From NCBI RefSeq assembly GCF_000428045.1, contig NZ_ATZE01000009.1, positions 1-64,000 on the forward strand: DNA of 64,000 nt, given 5' to 3'. Shown here piece after piece: positions 21,293 to 29,070 of the stretch. Position numbers and translations under genes: made by a program. The number at the start of each line of letters is the position of its first letter. The first letter of the stretch is position 1. Origin of the DNA: Sedimenticola selenatireducens DSM 17993 (GTDB taxonomy: Bacteria; Pseudomonadota; Gammaproteobacteria; Chromatiales; Chromatiaceae). The notes under the pieces are model-generated. The model did not search any database and had not been told where the DNA came from. It saw only the letters and a program-made list of their open reading frames with translations.

Positions 21293-22328
21293 CAGTTACC
21301 TCCCGATCAAGGTCGGCGGCCTGTCGGATCAGCTGTTCATCCAGCGTCAGTACCCGGCCCTGGATGATGGCGAACACCCGTCGCAGGTCCATCTCCCGCA
21401 GCATCATGTAAGCCAGCGAGCGGGTCACGGCCGACGGGCTGAACTGCAGACATCTTCTGGCCTGATGATTCAGGTCTTCAGTCATCGCCAGCTCAACCGC
21501 CATAATCGTGCCGGAACCAGCCAGCCGGCTATCCAGCGGTGCCGGCAGTGCCTCCAGGATCTGCGGCATCCCCTGCATATTGACCAACTGCTTCAGCAGT
21601 TCGGCGTGAATATGACGACCCGAAGGGATCATCAGGTAGTAGGTTTCGGTGGGTGATAGCTGGTAGTTGAGGCGATAGCGCAACAGCCACGGCAGATTCT
21701 GCCGGTCGATTAGTGATCCGATCAGTTTCAGCAGCGGTACCTGGTCTTCCCGGTCGCAGCTTTGCGCATGCTTGAGCAGGCCGGCATGGTAACGAAGATC
21801 GATCGTCGCATCGAGAGAAAAGGACTCATTTTTCTCTTCATAGACCTGGCGTGCCTGACGGGCAATGGCCTCATAGGGGGTACGTTCAAGCTGGCGCAGC
21901 AGCTCGGGGACATTTTCAGTGCGTAACAGGGCTTCATGGGGCAGGCTGATCCGGGAAGGTAAAATATGCAGGCTCTCCCGGATCAGGTCATAGGGAAGGT
22001 TGTTCAGCTTGCCGCGGATCAGTGCTTTCAGGTTGTACAGTTCGAATTTACGTGACCAGTAGATCAGGCTCTCTCTTGCCGCACCGTTGAGTGGCCGCAA
22101 CAGTATCGACAGTTCATTCATCAGCTGGTTGATCAGGCCCCGCTCAATGGTGCGGTTCAGTTCCGCAGGACTCAAGCCACGGTCGCTGATGCCTTCCAGT
22201 CCGAACTGTCCCTCCAGCTGCGGCAAGGGAGCATGCAGCAGTGACTCAAACGCATCCTCGTCAATCAGCTGCCCCGACATCACGGAGGCGCGGGCTTTGA
22301 GATAACTCTGGCTGGACATGCTGATCAT
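21285..22328 (-). CDS. atpC: V/A-type ATPase subunit C (AC39/d type)
   Basis: Socket subunit of 347 residues joining the central stalk to the membrane ring. The sequence is almost wholly helical and follows the AC39/NtpC pattern, with YLKARASVMSGQL near the start, IYWSRKFELYNLKALIRGKLNN in the middle and a repeated WLLRYRLNYQLSPTETYYLMIPSG region. It follows subunit H by 19 bp. An internal ATG at residue 4 could also serve as start. Confidence 0.9.
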   Translation of the reverse strand: MISMSSQSYLKARASVMSGQLIDEDAFESLLHAPLPQLEGQFGLEGISDRGLSPAELNRTIERGLINQLMNELSILLRPLNGAARESLIYWSRKFELYNLKALIRGKLNNLPYDLIRESLHILPSRISLPHEALLRTENVPELLRQLERTPYEAIARQARQVYEEKNESFSLDATIDLRYHAGLLKHAQSCDREDQVPLLKLIGSLIDRQNLPWLLRYRLNYQLSPTETYYLMIPSGRHIHAELLKQLVNMQGMPQILEALPAPLDSRLAGSGTIMAVELAMTEDLNHQARRCLQFSPSAVTRSLAYMMLREMDLRRVFAIIQGRVLTLDEQLIRQAADLDREVTGV

Positions 22329-22347
22329 TCGTGTTGCCGGAATCCCT

Positions 22348-22671
22348 TTACCGATCCGCTTCAGGATCGGTCAACAGTTGATACGCGGCTTCCAGCGCCT
22401 CGGCTTCACGTTCTTCCGCCAGGTTGCGCAGCTGGACGTGATGCTCGTCATAGCGTTTCTTCAGTTCACTGTTGGTCTGTTGGGCCCGCTGTTCCGCTTT
22501 CTCGATGAAGGCATCGTGCAGCTCCGGAATCCGTGTCTCGAATCGCTCCTCTTCGGCATGCGCCTCCTGCAATGCGCCCTGGATAATCCGGTCACGCTCT
22601 TGATCCGCCTCATGCACGATAGCTTCCGCCCTTTGTTCGGCGTTCAGCAGGCGTTGTAATGTCTGATCCAT
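22348..22671 (-). CDS. atpH: V/A-type ATPase subunit H/G (peripheral stalk coiled coil)
   Basis: First gene of the ATPase operon, 107 residues, almost entirely a charged coiled coil rich in Glu, Ala, Arg and Gln. The beginning LQRLLNAEQRAEAIVHEADQERD is characteristic of the stalk subunit that pairs with E (NtpF/AtpH; called G in eukaryotes). GGGAG precedes the ATG. Identification rests on coiled-coil type and operon position. The next gene upstream is divergent, so the operon promoter lies in 22672-22881. Confidence 0.85.
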   Translation of the reverse strand: MDQTLQRLLNAEQRAEAIVHEADQERDRIIQGALQEAHAEEERFETRIPELHDAFIEKAEQRAQQTNSELKKRYDEHHVQLRNLAEEREAEALEAAYQLLTDPEADR

Positions 22672-22881
22672 AGGACTCCCCGTTTTTATTCTGATTAATA
22701 GTTTAGCAAGTACCGATGTAATTAATATTGCGACAGATCAGATGGTGGAATTGTTTTGTATGGTTTCCGCCTGTTTCGGGCAAATTGTAAACTTGGACGG
22801 ATGGCCGAGGTCGTATTACTGGCCGGGGCTGTTACCGCACCACCTTGACAGTCGATATCGAATAGAGGATTGTTCCGCACC

Positions 22882-23253
22882 ATGAGCTACCTGCTGAAAA
22901 AACGGTTCGTAATCATGCTGACCCTGTTTGTCAGCCTGCTGCCGTTCAGTTTCAGCCATGCCCTTGTGGCTGAGGTGAGCAAGCCTGTTCCGATGTCCCA
23001 GCAGCACACCATGAAAGCCGATTGCGTGCAGTCCGCAGCCGGTGTCCATTGCGTCGATATGACCCACAACTCCCCAGCCGATGAGGATTGCTGCGGCGAT
23101 CACTGTGACGGCTCTTTCGGGACACAACCGGGTGTTGCCGTTGAGTATGGCCTGCAGGTTTGCGCTGGACAACTGTTTCAGAACGCCAGCAGTATATGGA
23201 CACCCGGCCCCATTCCAGCCACGCTGCTGCGACCACCTTCCCTACGCTCCTGA
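22882..23253 (+). CDS. CopL/DUF2946-like exported metal-binding protein
   Basis: Small secreted protein of about 123 residues. A signal peptide (LKKRFVIMLTLFVSLLPFSFSHA) is followed by a Cys/His/Met-rich section, PMSQQHTMKADC, HCVDMTH and DEDCCGDHCDG, and a C-terminus ending LLRPPSLRS like the LFRPP tails of CopL/DUF2946-type proteins. The cysteine pairs suggest binding of a soft metal such as copper. The frame is open to a TTG at 22870; the ATG at 22882 gives a better signal peptide. It heads a three-gene set with a cytochrome c and an HMA-like protein. Family assignment is tentative. Confidence 0.6.
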   Translation: MSYLLKKRFVIMLTLFVSLLPFSFSHALVAEVSKPVPMSQQHTMKADCVQSAAGVHCVDMTHNSPADEDCCGDHCDGSFGTQPGVAVEYGLQVCAGQLFQNASSIWTPGPIPATLLRPPSLRS

Positions 23254-23336
23254 TCTATTCTCTGGCTTAACCGCAGGCGCTAAACGCCAAGGTATCGATT
23301 TATACGGCCCACGGGCCATGCTCTGGAGAGCGTATT

Positions 23337-23822
23337 TTGAAATTCCAACTAATTATTACGGGATTGCTGTCCCTGTTGCTTGTCGCCTGTTCCGATGAGC
23401 AGTCCGCCAACCCTGCCACTCCTGCCAATAAGGCAGCACAACCGGCTGCGGTGATCGTAAAACCCTGGTACGGATTTGAACAGGTCAGTGCCGGCGCCCG
23501 GGTATTCCAGGAGAATTGTGCCTCCTGCCATGGTAAACGGGCCGAGGGGGCGGACAACTGGCGTAAAGCCGGTCCTGACGGCAAGTATCCGGCACCACCG
23601 CTGAACGGCAGCGGACATGCCTGGCATCATCCGCTGAATATCCTGTTCCACACCATCAAGAACGGCTCGCCCGGGGGGCAGGGCGATATGCCGGCCTGGA
23701 CGGGCAAGTTGACGGATGACGAGATTGTCGCCGTCATCGCCTGGTTCCAGTCCAAGTGGCCCCGGGAGATCTATCAGAACTGGGTGCAGCGTGATGCTGC
23801 AGCCAGAGCTAACCGGGGATAG
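23337..23822 (+). CDS. Lipoprotein c-type cytochrome (single heme)
   Basis: Membrane-anchored periplasmic monoheme cytochrome, 161 residues. The signal sequence ends in the lipobox LLVAC (Cys18). The heme site is CASCH (Cys61-Cys64-His65) and the distal Met is probably in GDMPAWTGKL. The fold matches class I cytochrome c, with DDEIVAVIAWFQSKWP at the end. The start is TTG at 23337, with GGAGAG seven bases upstream. The neighbours suggest a role in copper- or redox-linked respiration; the partner is unknown. Confidence 0.88.
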   Translation: MKFQLIITGLLSLLLVACSDEQSANPATPANKAAQPAAVIVKPWYGFEQVSAGARVFQENCASCHGKRAEGADNWRKAGPDGKYPAPPLNGSGHAWHHPLNILFHTIKNGSPGGQGDMPAWTGKLTDDEIVAVIAWFQSKWPREIYQNWVQRDAAARANRG

Positions 23823-23827
23823 ACGCC

Positions 23828-24208
23828 ATGAGCAGGGATCAATTCATCAAGATGCGTGGCGTCTGGGATACCCGGCACTGGATCGCTGTTCCCGGACTCT
23901 CCCACGAGGCGGATGGTCTTTTGCTGGAGCAATCCCTGTCCGCGCTGGAAGGAATCCGTCTGGTACAGATTGTTCCGGGACGCAGGCGGATTCGGGTCAC
24001 CTACGACCAGACCAGGATTGACTTCCGGCAAATCCTGGAACGGTTGGAGTCGATCGGGTTTCCGGCCGCGGATAGCTGGTGGTCGGTCAGGAAGGCGGGG
24101 TGGTTTCAGTATCTGGATCGCAATGCCCGGGAGAACGCCCATGCGCCGGAGCCACCCTGTTGCAGCAATCCCAAGGGAATTGCCCCTGGCCGGTCGCGAA
24201 AAAAATAA
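23828..24208 (+). CDS. Heavy-metal-associated-fold-like protein
   Basis: Protein of 126 residues, six bases after the cytochrome gene. Residues 15-80 have the beta-alpha-beta-beta-alpha-beta rhythm of HMA domains (HWIAVPGLSHEADG, IRVTYDQTRIDFRQILERL, SIGFP), but the usual CxxC metal site is absent. A CC pair occurs near the C-terminus (EPPCCSNPKG) followed by a basic tail. This could be a metallochaperone-like or structural relative; function is not known. A clear terminator follows. Confidence 0.65.
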   Translation: MSRDQFIKMRGVWDTRHWIAVPGLSHEADGLLLEQSLSALEGIRLVQIVPGRRRIRVTYDQTRIDFRQILERLESIGFPAADSWWSVRKAGWFQYLDRNARENAHAPEPPCCSNPKGIAPGRSRKK

Positions 24209-24240
24209 TACGGGCCGGTTGTGCCGGGTCAATACTGACA

Positions 24241-24288
24241 GGGTTGATGGAACTGCCGTTATATCCGTGGTTCCATCAACCCCTTTTT
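24241..24288 (+). terminator. Rho-independent terminator
   Basis: A perfect 13-bp stem, GGGTTGATGGAAC at 24241-24253 with its complement at 24270-24282, is followed by CTTTTT at 24283-24288. It lies 33 bp after the HMA-like gene and ends the three-gene copper-type set. The 290 bp from here to the thiolase start hold no other recognised feature. Confidence 0.9.
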
Positions 24289-24582
24289 ATCTTTCCTCAG
24301 TGGACGCTGATAGTGCATCTGTTTTCGACAGCGCTCGCCGGGCCGGGTCGCTTTGATAATTTGTTCGCACACACCCCCCCATTCTGGCGCTTGATTTGCA
24401 GTCCTGCAGCCATTTATGTTATTCGCCCGGTGTCAAATATAAGCCCCTGTTAAACCAGCTTGCATTAGCCGCTTTGGCTCCTCTAGAGTAGTTGGGGATG
24501 GCATGATGTCCAGGGTTCGCCCGTTGCTACCGGAAGCATGATAGCGATTTATTTCTCCCTGAATAACGTAAGGAAAGCGGAT

Positions 24583-25770
24583 ATGAGCACGATGAAAGAG
24601 ATTGTTGTATTGAGTGCGGTTCGAACCGCTGTGGGTAGTTATGGCGGCGGACTAAAGGATGTTCCGGTGGTGGATCTGGCGGCCACTGTGATACGCGCTG
24701 CCGTCGAGCGTTCCGGTGTAGCGCCGGCTGATGTCGGGCATACGGTATTGGGACATGTGATTCATACCGAACCACGGGATATGTATATCTCGCGCTATGC
24801 CTCGGTGACCGGCGGGTTGCCGGTGGAGACCCCCGCATTCACCCTGAATCGGTTGTGTGGCAGTGGTCTGCAGGCGATTGTCTCAGCGGTTCAGCAGATT
24901 GAGACTGGTCATTGTGACGTTGCCGTGGCCGGCGGGGCGGAGAATATGAGCCGTGCCGGCTATCTTGCACCCAGCTTGCGCTGGGGCGCGCGCATGAGTG
25001 ATGCACAGATCGTGGATATGATGGTCGGTGCGCTGACCGACCCGTTTGAAGGGATCCACATGGGTGTGACGGCAGAAAATATCGCCGAGAAGTGGGGCAT
25101 CAGCCGCGAAGAACAGGATGCGCTGGCAGTTGAGTCCCATCGTCGCGCCGCCCAGGCATGGGAGAAGGGCTATTTCAAGGATCAGATCGTCCCGGTCGAG
25201 CTGAAGAGTCGTAAGGGCACCACCCTGTTTGAGCGGGATGAGCATTTTCGTGCCGACGCCAATCTGGCGGGAATGGCGAAACTGCGCCCGGTATTCAAGA
25301 AAGAGGGTAGCGTCACCGCCGGCAATGCCTCCGGCCTGAACGATGCAGCGTCGGCCGTGGTCGTGGCGACTGCCGAATATGCCGAGTCTAAAGGTCTTAA
25401 GCCGCTGGCCAGGTTGGTCGGCTACTCCCACGCCGGCTGTGAACCGGCCTATATGGGCATCGGGCCCGTACCCGCGGTGAAGCGTCTGCTGGATAGGACC
25501 GGTCTCAAAGTGGCGGACTTCGACGTGCTGGAGGTGAACGAGGCGTTTGCCGCCCAGGCAATTGCGGTCTGTCGTGATCTTGGTTTGCCCATGGACCGGA
25601 CCAATCCCAATGGCAGTGGTATTTCGCTGGGTCATCCGATTGGCGCCACCGGCAGTATCGTGACCACCAAGGCGATACATGAACTGCATCGCAGCGGTGG
25701 CCGTTATGCCCTGGTGACCATGTGTATCGGCGGCGGGCAGGGGATTGCGGCCGCCTTCGAGCGGATCTGA
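24583..25770 (+). CDS. Acetyl-CoA C-acetyltransferase / beta-ketothiolase
   Basis: Condenses two acyl-CoA units or cleaves 3-ketoacyl-CoA; soluble tetrameric thiolase of 395 residues. The nucleophile is in LNRLCGSGLQAI (Cys about 89), the VNEAFAAQA and GHPIGATGS motifs carry catalytic-site residues, and CIGGGQG has the second catalytic cysteine. The sequence type is closest to PhaA/BktB/AtoB-like enzymes, but no phaB or phaC gene is nearby to confirm a polyhydroxyalkanoate role. The ATG at 24583 has AGGAAAG in front of it; the longer frame from 24538 has no ribosome site. Confidence 0.93.
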   Translation: MSTMKEIVVLSAVRTAVGSYGGGLKDVPVVDLAATVIRAAVERSGVAPADVGHTVLGHVIHTEPRDMYISRYASVTGGLPVETPAFTLNRLCGSGLQAIVSAVQQIETGHCDVAVAGGAENMSRAGYLAPSLRWGARMSDAQIVDMMVGALTDPFEGIHMGVTAENIAEKWGISREEQDALAVESHRRAAQAWEKGYFKDQIVPVELKSRKGTTLFERDEHFRADANLAGMAKLRPVFKKEGSVTAGNASGLNDAASAVVVATAEYAESKGLKPLARLVGYSHAGCEPAYMGIGPVPAVKRLLDRTGLKVADFDVLEVNEAFAAQAIAVCRDLGLPMDRTNPNGSGISLGHPIGATGSIVTTKAIHELHRSGGRYALVTMCIGGGQGIAAAFERI

Positions 25771-25906
25771 TCTGTCGCTCATCTGCCGCCATCTTGAGTG
25801 GATGAAATAGATGGGCCCACCGTCCCGAGGCGGTGCGGCCTATGGTTCCATTCACTAAATCCGATGGGTAACCCGGTGGAATTATGAACAGGCGGACGCG
25901 AAATCC

Positions 25907-26539
25907 ATGACCGGGGTGGACTTGGGCAGTATCATCAACTGGATTGGCCTGTTCGGTATTGCAGTTTTTGCCGTATCCGGTTCACTGGAAGCTGCCAGAA
26001 AGGAGATGGATATCCTTGGTTTCCTGTTGATAGGCAGTGTTACCGGGCTGGGCGGCGGTACACTGCGCGACCTGTTGCTGGGGGCAACCCCGGTATACTG
26101 GGTGCAGCGGCCCGAAATGGTGATGATCTGTCTGGTCGCTGCGGTGGCCACCTATTTTCTGGCCCCTTACCTAACTTCCCGTTACCGGGCACTGATCTGG
26201 ATGGATGCTATCGGACTATCCACTTTCTGTATCACCGGTACCGCCATCGCGCTTGCTCAGGGGGCATCGCCGTTGATAGCCGTCTGTATGGGGGTGATGA
26301 GCGCCACTTTTGGTGGCATTATTCGCGATGTGCTCTGTTCCGAATCCCTGATACTCTCTTCCCGTGAGCTCTATGTCACCACAGCGGTTGCCGGTGCCAC
26401 CACTTATCTGCTACTGCAGATGGTGCATGCGGGTGAGACCCTCTCAACCATTGGCGCATTTATTGTTGGCTTTGGTCTGCGTGCGGCGGCCATTGTATTC
26501 GGGCTCAAACTGCCGCAATATCGGCGTCCCGGTGGCTGA
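25907..26539 (+). CDS. TRIC-family (UPF0126) membrane channel
   Basis: Integral inner-membrane protein of 210 residues with about seven helices. Two homologous halves each carry the UPF0126/TRIC motif: GLGGGTLRDLLLG and a second, ATFGGIIRDVLCSE. The family forms trimeric potassium-permeable channels in bacteria. The N-terminal GLFGIAVFAVSGSLEAARKEMD segment is diagnostic. The gene is convergent with the small gene that follows; an imperfect hairpin at about 25797-25856 lies in the upstream gap. Confidence 0.88.
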   Translation: MTGVDLGSIINWIGLFGIAVFAVSGSLEAARKEMDILGFLLIGSVTGLGGGTLRDLLLGATPVYWVQRPEMVMICLVAAVATYFLAPYLTSRYRALIWMDAIGLSTFCITGTAIALAQGASPLIAVCMGVMSATFGGIIRDVLCSESLILSSRELYVTTAVAGATTYLLLQMVHAGETLSTIGAFIVGFGLRAAAIVFGLKLPQYRRPGG

Positions 26540-26554
26540 AAGCCGGACGGCGGG

Positions 26555-26908
26555 TTATGCCAGTCGTTTCGGCTCTTCGTCGCTCAGCTGATACAGTTTA
26601 GCGGCGATACCCATGCTGAAGATGGAAAAGTTTTCAATATCGCCCCACTCGTCGGCGGAACCCATCTCTTTCTCCTGTTCATCCAGCACTACCCGGATAC
26701 GATAACGTCCCTGCTGGCGTTGTGCCGGCGGATTGACTTCGGCGGTTACGTAAAGGCAGGGTTCCTGTTCGCCTTCATCAATCAGCGCCATGATATAGCG
26801 GTATTCAACGGGATCATCGGTTTTGACATCGCTCAGAATATTGACCAGAAAGGAACCGAGTTGGTAGCGTCTCTGGGGTATGGCGGTCTGGATATGGGGT
26901 GGTGTCAT
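26555..26908 (-). CDS. Conserved-looking hypothetical protein
   Basis: Unrecognised soluble protein of about 117 residues with no signal peptide or membrane helix. The composition is acidic, with alternating strand-like segments (QLGSFLVNILSD, YRYIMALIDEGEQEPCLYVTAE, RYRIRVVLDEQEK) suggesting a beta-rich fold, and a C-terminal helix ending LSDEEPKRLA. The ATG at 26908 is preferred over the GTG at 26920, neither having a strong ribosome site. It is convergent with the TRIC gene, 15 bp apart. Confidence 0.6.
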   Translation of the reverse strand: MTPPHIQTAIPQRRYQLGSFLVNILSDVKTDDPVEYRYIMALIDEGEQEPCLYVTAEVNPPAQRQQGRYRIRVVLDEQEKEMGSADEWGDIENFSIFSMGIAAKLYQLSDEEPKRLA

Positions 26909-27113
26909 GCAGCGACTCACTTGGCAGGTCGGAAACTGCCGTTCATTATGGCGGAAAATAGCGAATGTTGCATGTCGGGCTGGATAGGCCGCACGGTACG
27001 ATAATTAGTAGTTGATGAAATAATTACCATGATATTCTGGTCCTTATTAAGTGACACCGGAAAATGTTGTAATCCTGTGCCAGGCGCTTGGCCGAAAACC
27101 CAGATGATTGACT

Positions 27114-27533
27114 ATGAAAACCACAAATCGATTCCGCTGGATACTGCTGCTGCTTCTCATCCCTGGTGTCGGATGGGCTGATCGTATCGAGGGGCGCATG
27201 AATGGTCTGGGCTGCGCATCAAAAGGCGAGATGTGCCCGACCGACAAGGATGATCCCCACGTGTTGATGGAGCGTGACTTTGTGGTGCAGACCGCGGATG
27301 GAAATTACTTCTATATCACGAATATGGACTGGCGAACCAAATTGAAGTTTGTGTTGCAACACGTCAGGGTCGAGGGCAAGTTTAGTGACAAACTGTCGGC
27401 GATTGCTGCGGATGAGTTCTGGGTGAAACAGGAGGGGGAATACCAGCTTGAATGGAGTCTGGAGATGGCGCGGGAAAAGCAGCGGAAGGCTCGACTTGAA
27501 CAGCAACGACAGTGGCCACAGGAACTGCGATGA
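27114..27533 (+). CDS. Exported hypothetical protein upstream of a TlpA-like thioredoxin
   Basis: Protein of 139 residues with a signal peptide (FRWILLLLLIPGVGWA) and a mature part holding two cysteines (LGCASKGEMCP) and strand-like segments such as FVVQTADGNYFYITNMDW. The C-terminal 30 residues form a charged helix (EMAREKQRKARLEQQRQW). The stop overlaps the TlpA-like start in an ATGA junction, so the pair are coupled; the two Cys residues may be a substrate or partner of that thioredoxin. I do not recognise the family. Confidence 0.7.
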   Translation: MKTTNRFRWILLLLLIPGVGWADRIEGRMNGLGCASKGEMCPTDKDDPHVLMERDFVVQTADGNYFYITNMDWRTKLKFVLQHVRVEGKFSDKLSAIAADEFWVKQEGEYQLEWSLEMAREKQRKARLEQQRQWPQELR

Positions 27534-28132
27534 ATCAATCGGTTGGAAAAAGTGATGGCACGACTGCGACGACTGATATATCCATCCGTTGGCAATGGTT
27601 GACCGGGTTTGTCCTGACTAGTTTGCTGGCGTTTTATGGCACGCTGCTTCAGGCCGGTCACCCAGCCGGCGATTCCATGCGCTTATTTCAGCTGGAACAG
27701 GCGACTCCCGTCGTTCCCGCACCCGGACTGGCTCTGCCCGGGCTTGATGGGACCATGCATCAGTTGAGCGACTATCAGGGTCAGGTGGTTGTGATCAACT
27801 TCTGGTCGACCTGGTGTGCTCCCTGCCGCAGGGAGATGCCGGCATTGGAAAAGGCCTGGCAAAGGCTCAAGCCTGCCGGTGTGGTGGTGCTTGCGGTAGC
27901 GATGCAGGATGATCCAGAGATGGTTCGGCGCTTTCTCCAGGAGAGCGGGGTGACTTTTCCCATCTTGCTGGATCAGGATGGAAAAGCGTCTCAACAGTGG
28001 TCATTTTCCGGTATACCGGCGACCTTTGTACTGGATAAGAGAAGTCGGATTATCTATCGTGCCATGGGGCTGCGTGAATGGGACAGCGATGAGATCATTC
28101 ATCGGCTGATCGAATTGGCGGAAAGGGAATAA
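27530..28132 (+). CDS. TlpA/ResA-like membrane-anchored thioredoxin
   Basis: Periplasmic thiol-disulfide oxidoreductase of 200 residues. A single N-terminal membrane anchor (LTGFVLTSLLAFYGTLL) is followed by a thioredoxin fold with active site WCAPC (Cys96, Cys99), VVINFWSTWC before it, and the cis-proline region SGIPATFVLD. It is of the TlpA/ResA type that reduces apocytochrome or other exported cysteines. The ATG at 27530 overlaps the previous stop and has AGGA upstream; the longer frame from 27512 would extend into that gene without a ribosome site. Confidence 0.9.
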   Translation: MNQSVGKSDGTTATTDISIRWQWLTGFVLTSLLAFYGTLLQAGHPAGDSMRLFQLEQATPVVPAPGLALPGLDGTMHQLSDYQGQVVVINFWSTWCAPCRREMPALEKAWQRLKPAGVVVLAVAMQDDPEMVRRFLQESGVTFPILLDQDGKASQQWSFSGIPATFVLDKRSRIIYRAMGLREWDSDEIIHRLIELAERE

Positions 28133-28207
28133 CCTCCGGATAGACATACTCGGGTGCCGGGGCGGTGCCTCCCGGGATTTGCCGCGTCCCTGAAGCGAGT
28201 TTCGTCC

Positions 28208-28582
28208 TCAGGGGTCTGGCTGCAGATATCTCTCTTCCAGATAACGCATGATCTCGGATGATTCATACAACCACCGACTGCCACCCCGCTCATCCTCGAT
28301 CCTCAGGCAGGGAACCTTGATCTCTCCACCACCCGTCAGCAACGCCTCCCGATGTCGTGCATCGCCCTTGGCATCACGGGTTTCGATGCGCAGTGTGTGC
28401 CGCTTGAGAAAACGGCGTACCTTGACACAGAACGGGCAGGCCTTGAACTGGTAGAGAGAGAGATTTGCTGTCTGCCTGTCCAGCGCCGCCTGATCTTCCG
28501 TTGGGCGTGTGATGCCGCGGGGGGTAGTGAGGGCGTCAATAAGCAGAATAAGACGTCCAAGAATCCAGCGAATAATTGCCAT
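28208..28582 (-). CDS. Glutaredoxin-domain protein with N-terminal membrane segment
   Basis: Protein of 124 residues. Residues 1-20 form a hydrophobic helix (IIRWILGRLILLIDAL) that could anchor it to the membrane. Residues 41-120 are a glutaredoxin/GST-N fold with the active site CPFC (Cys49, Cys52), the TGGGEIKVPCLRI cis-Pro segment and the glutathione-site SSEIMRYLEERY. Proteins with this layout are common in gammaproteobacteria; a specific substrate is unknown. It is convergent to the TlpA-like gene 75 bp away. Confidence 0.88.
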   Translation of the reverse strand: MAIIRWILGRLILLIDALTTPRGITRPTEDQAALDRQTANLSLYQFKACPFCVKVRRFLKRHTLRIETRDAKGDARHREALLTGGGEIKVPCLRIEDERGGSRWLYESSEIMRYLEERYLQPDP

Positions 28583-29070
28583 TCAGTACTCCGGTCATGA
28601 TCAGGGAAGCGCGGAATCCTACCATGCGTGGAAAGCAAAAAAACCATGGATTATTCAGTACTTTTCCATTGCAGGCCATCTGTGTGAGGCGATGGCGACT
28701 CTGGCAATTAATACCGCTCTTCATGCAATTGCCAGCCGAGATATGGTCTGGAAAGCGTCGCTATCCAAAATATTATGAGTCCCTCTCGATGCTGGACCCG
28801 GCACAGAGTATTCGTACCTGTTGACATGTGGTGAGCAGCTGAAAGAGATTCCTTGTTTTTTGGAGAGATTTTATACAGTTCATGGTACGCTCTGTCCGAC
28901 GCTCCGATTATGATAAGTAAAATCAGCGACAAGATAATATCTGGCTAAATGAGGTGGATTTATGCCACCCTCTACCATTATCCGAACAAAAGTCGTCGCC
29001 ACGGAAGGCCTGAATAGAAACTTGGTTGGTTAGCGCATATTTATGACTCCTGTTTACCCTGCCTTAATCC
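28583..29070. other. Intergenic region
   Basis: About 490 bp between divergent genes. The ORFs here are short, have no ribosome sites and match no family I know. No repeat, terminator or strong promoter was recognised. Confidence 0.5.
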
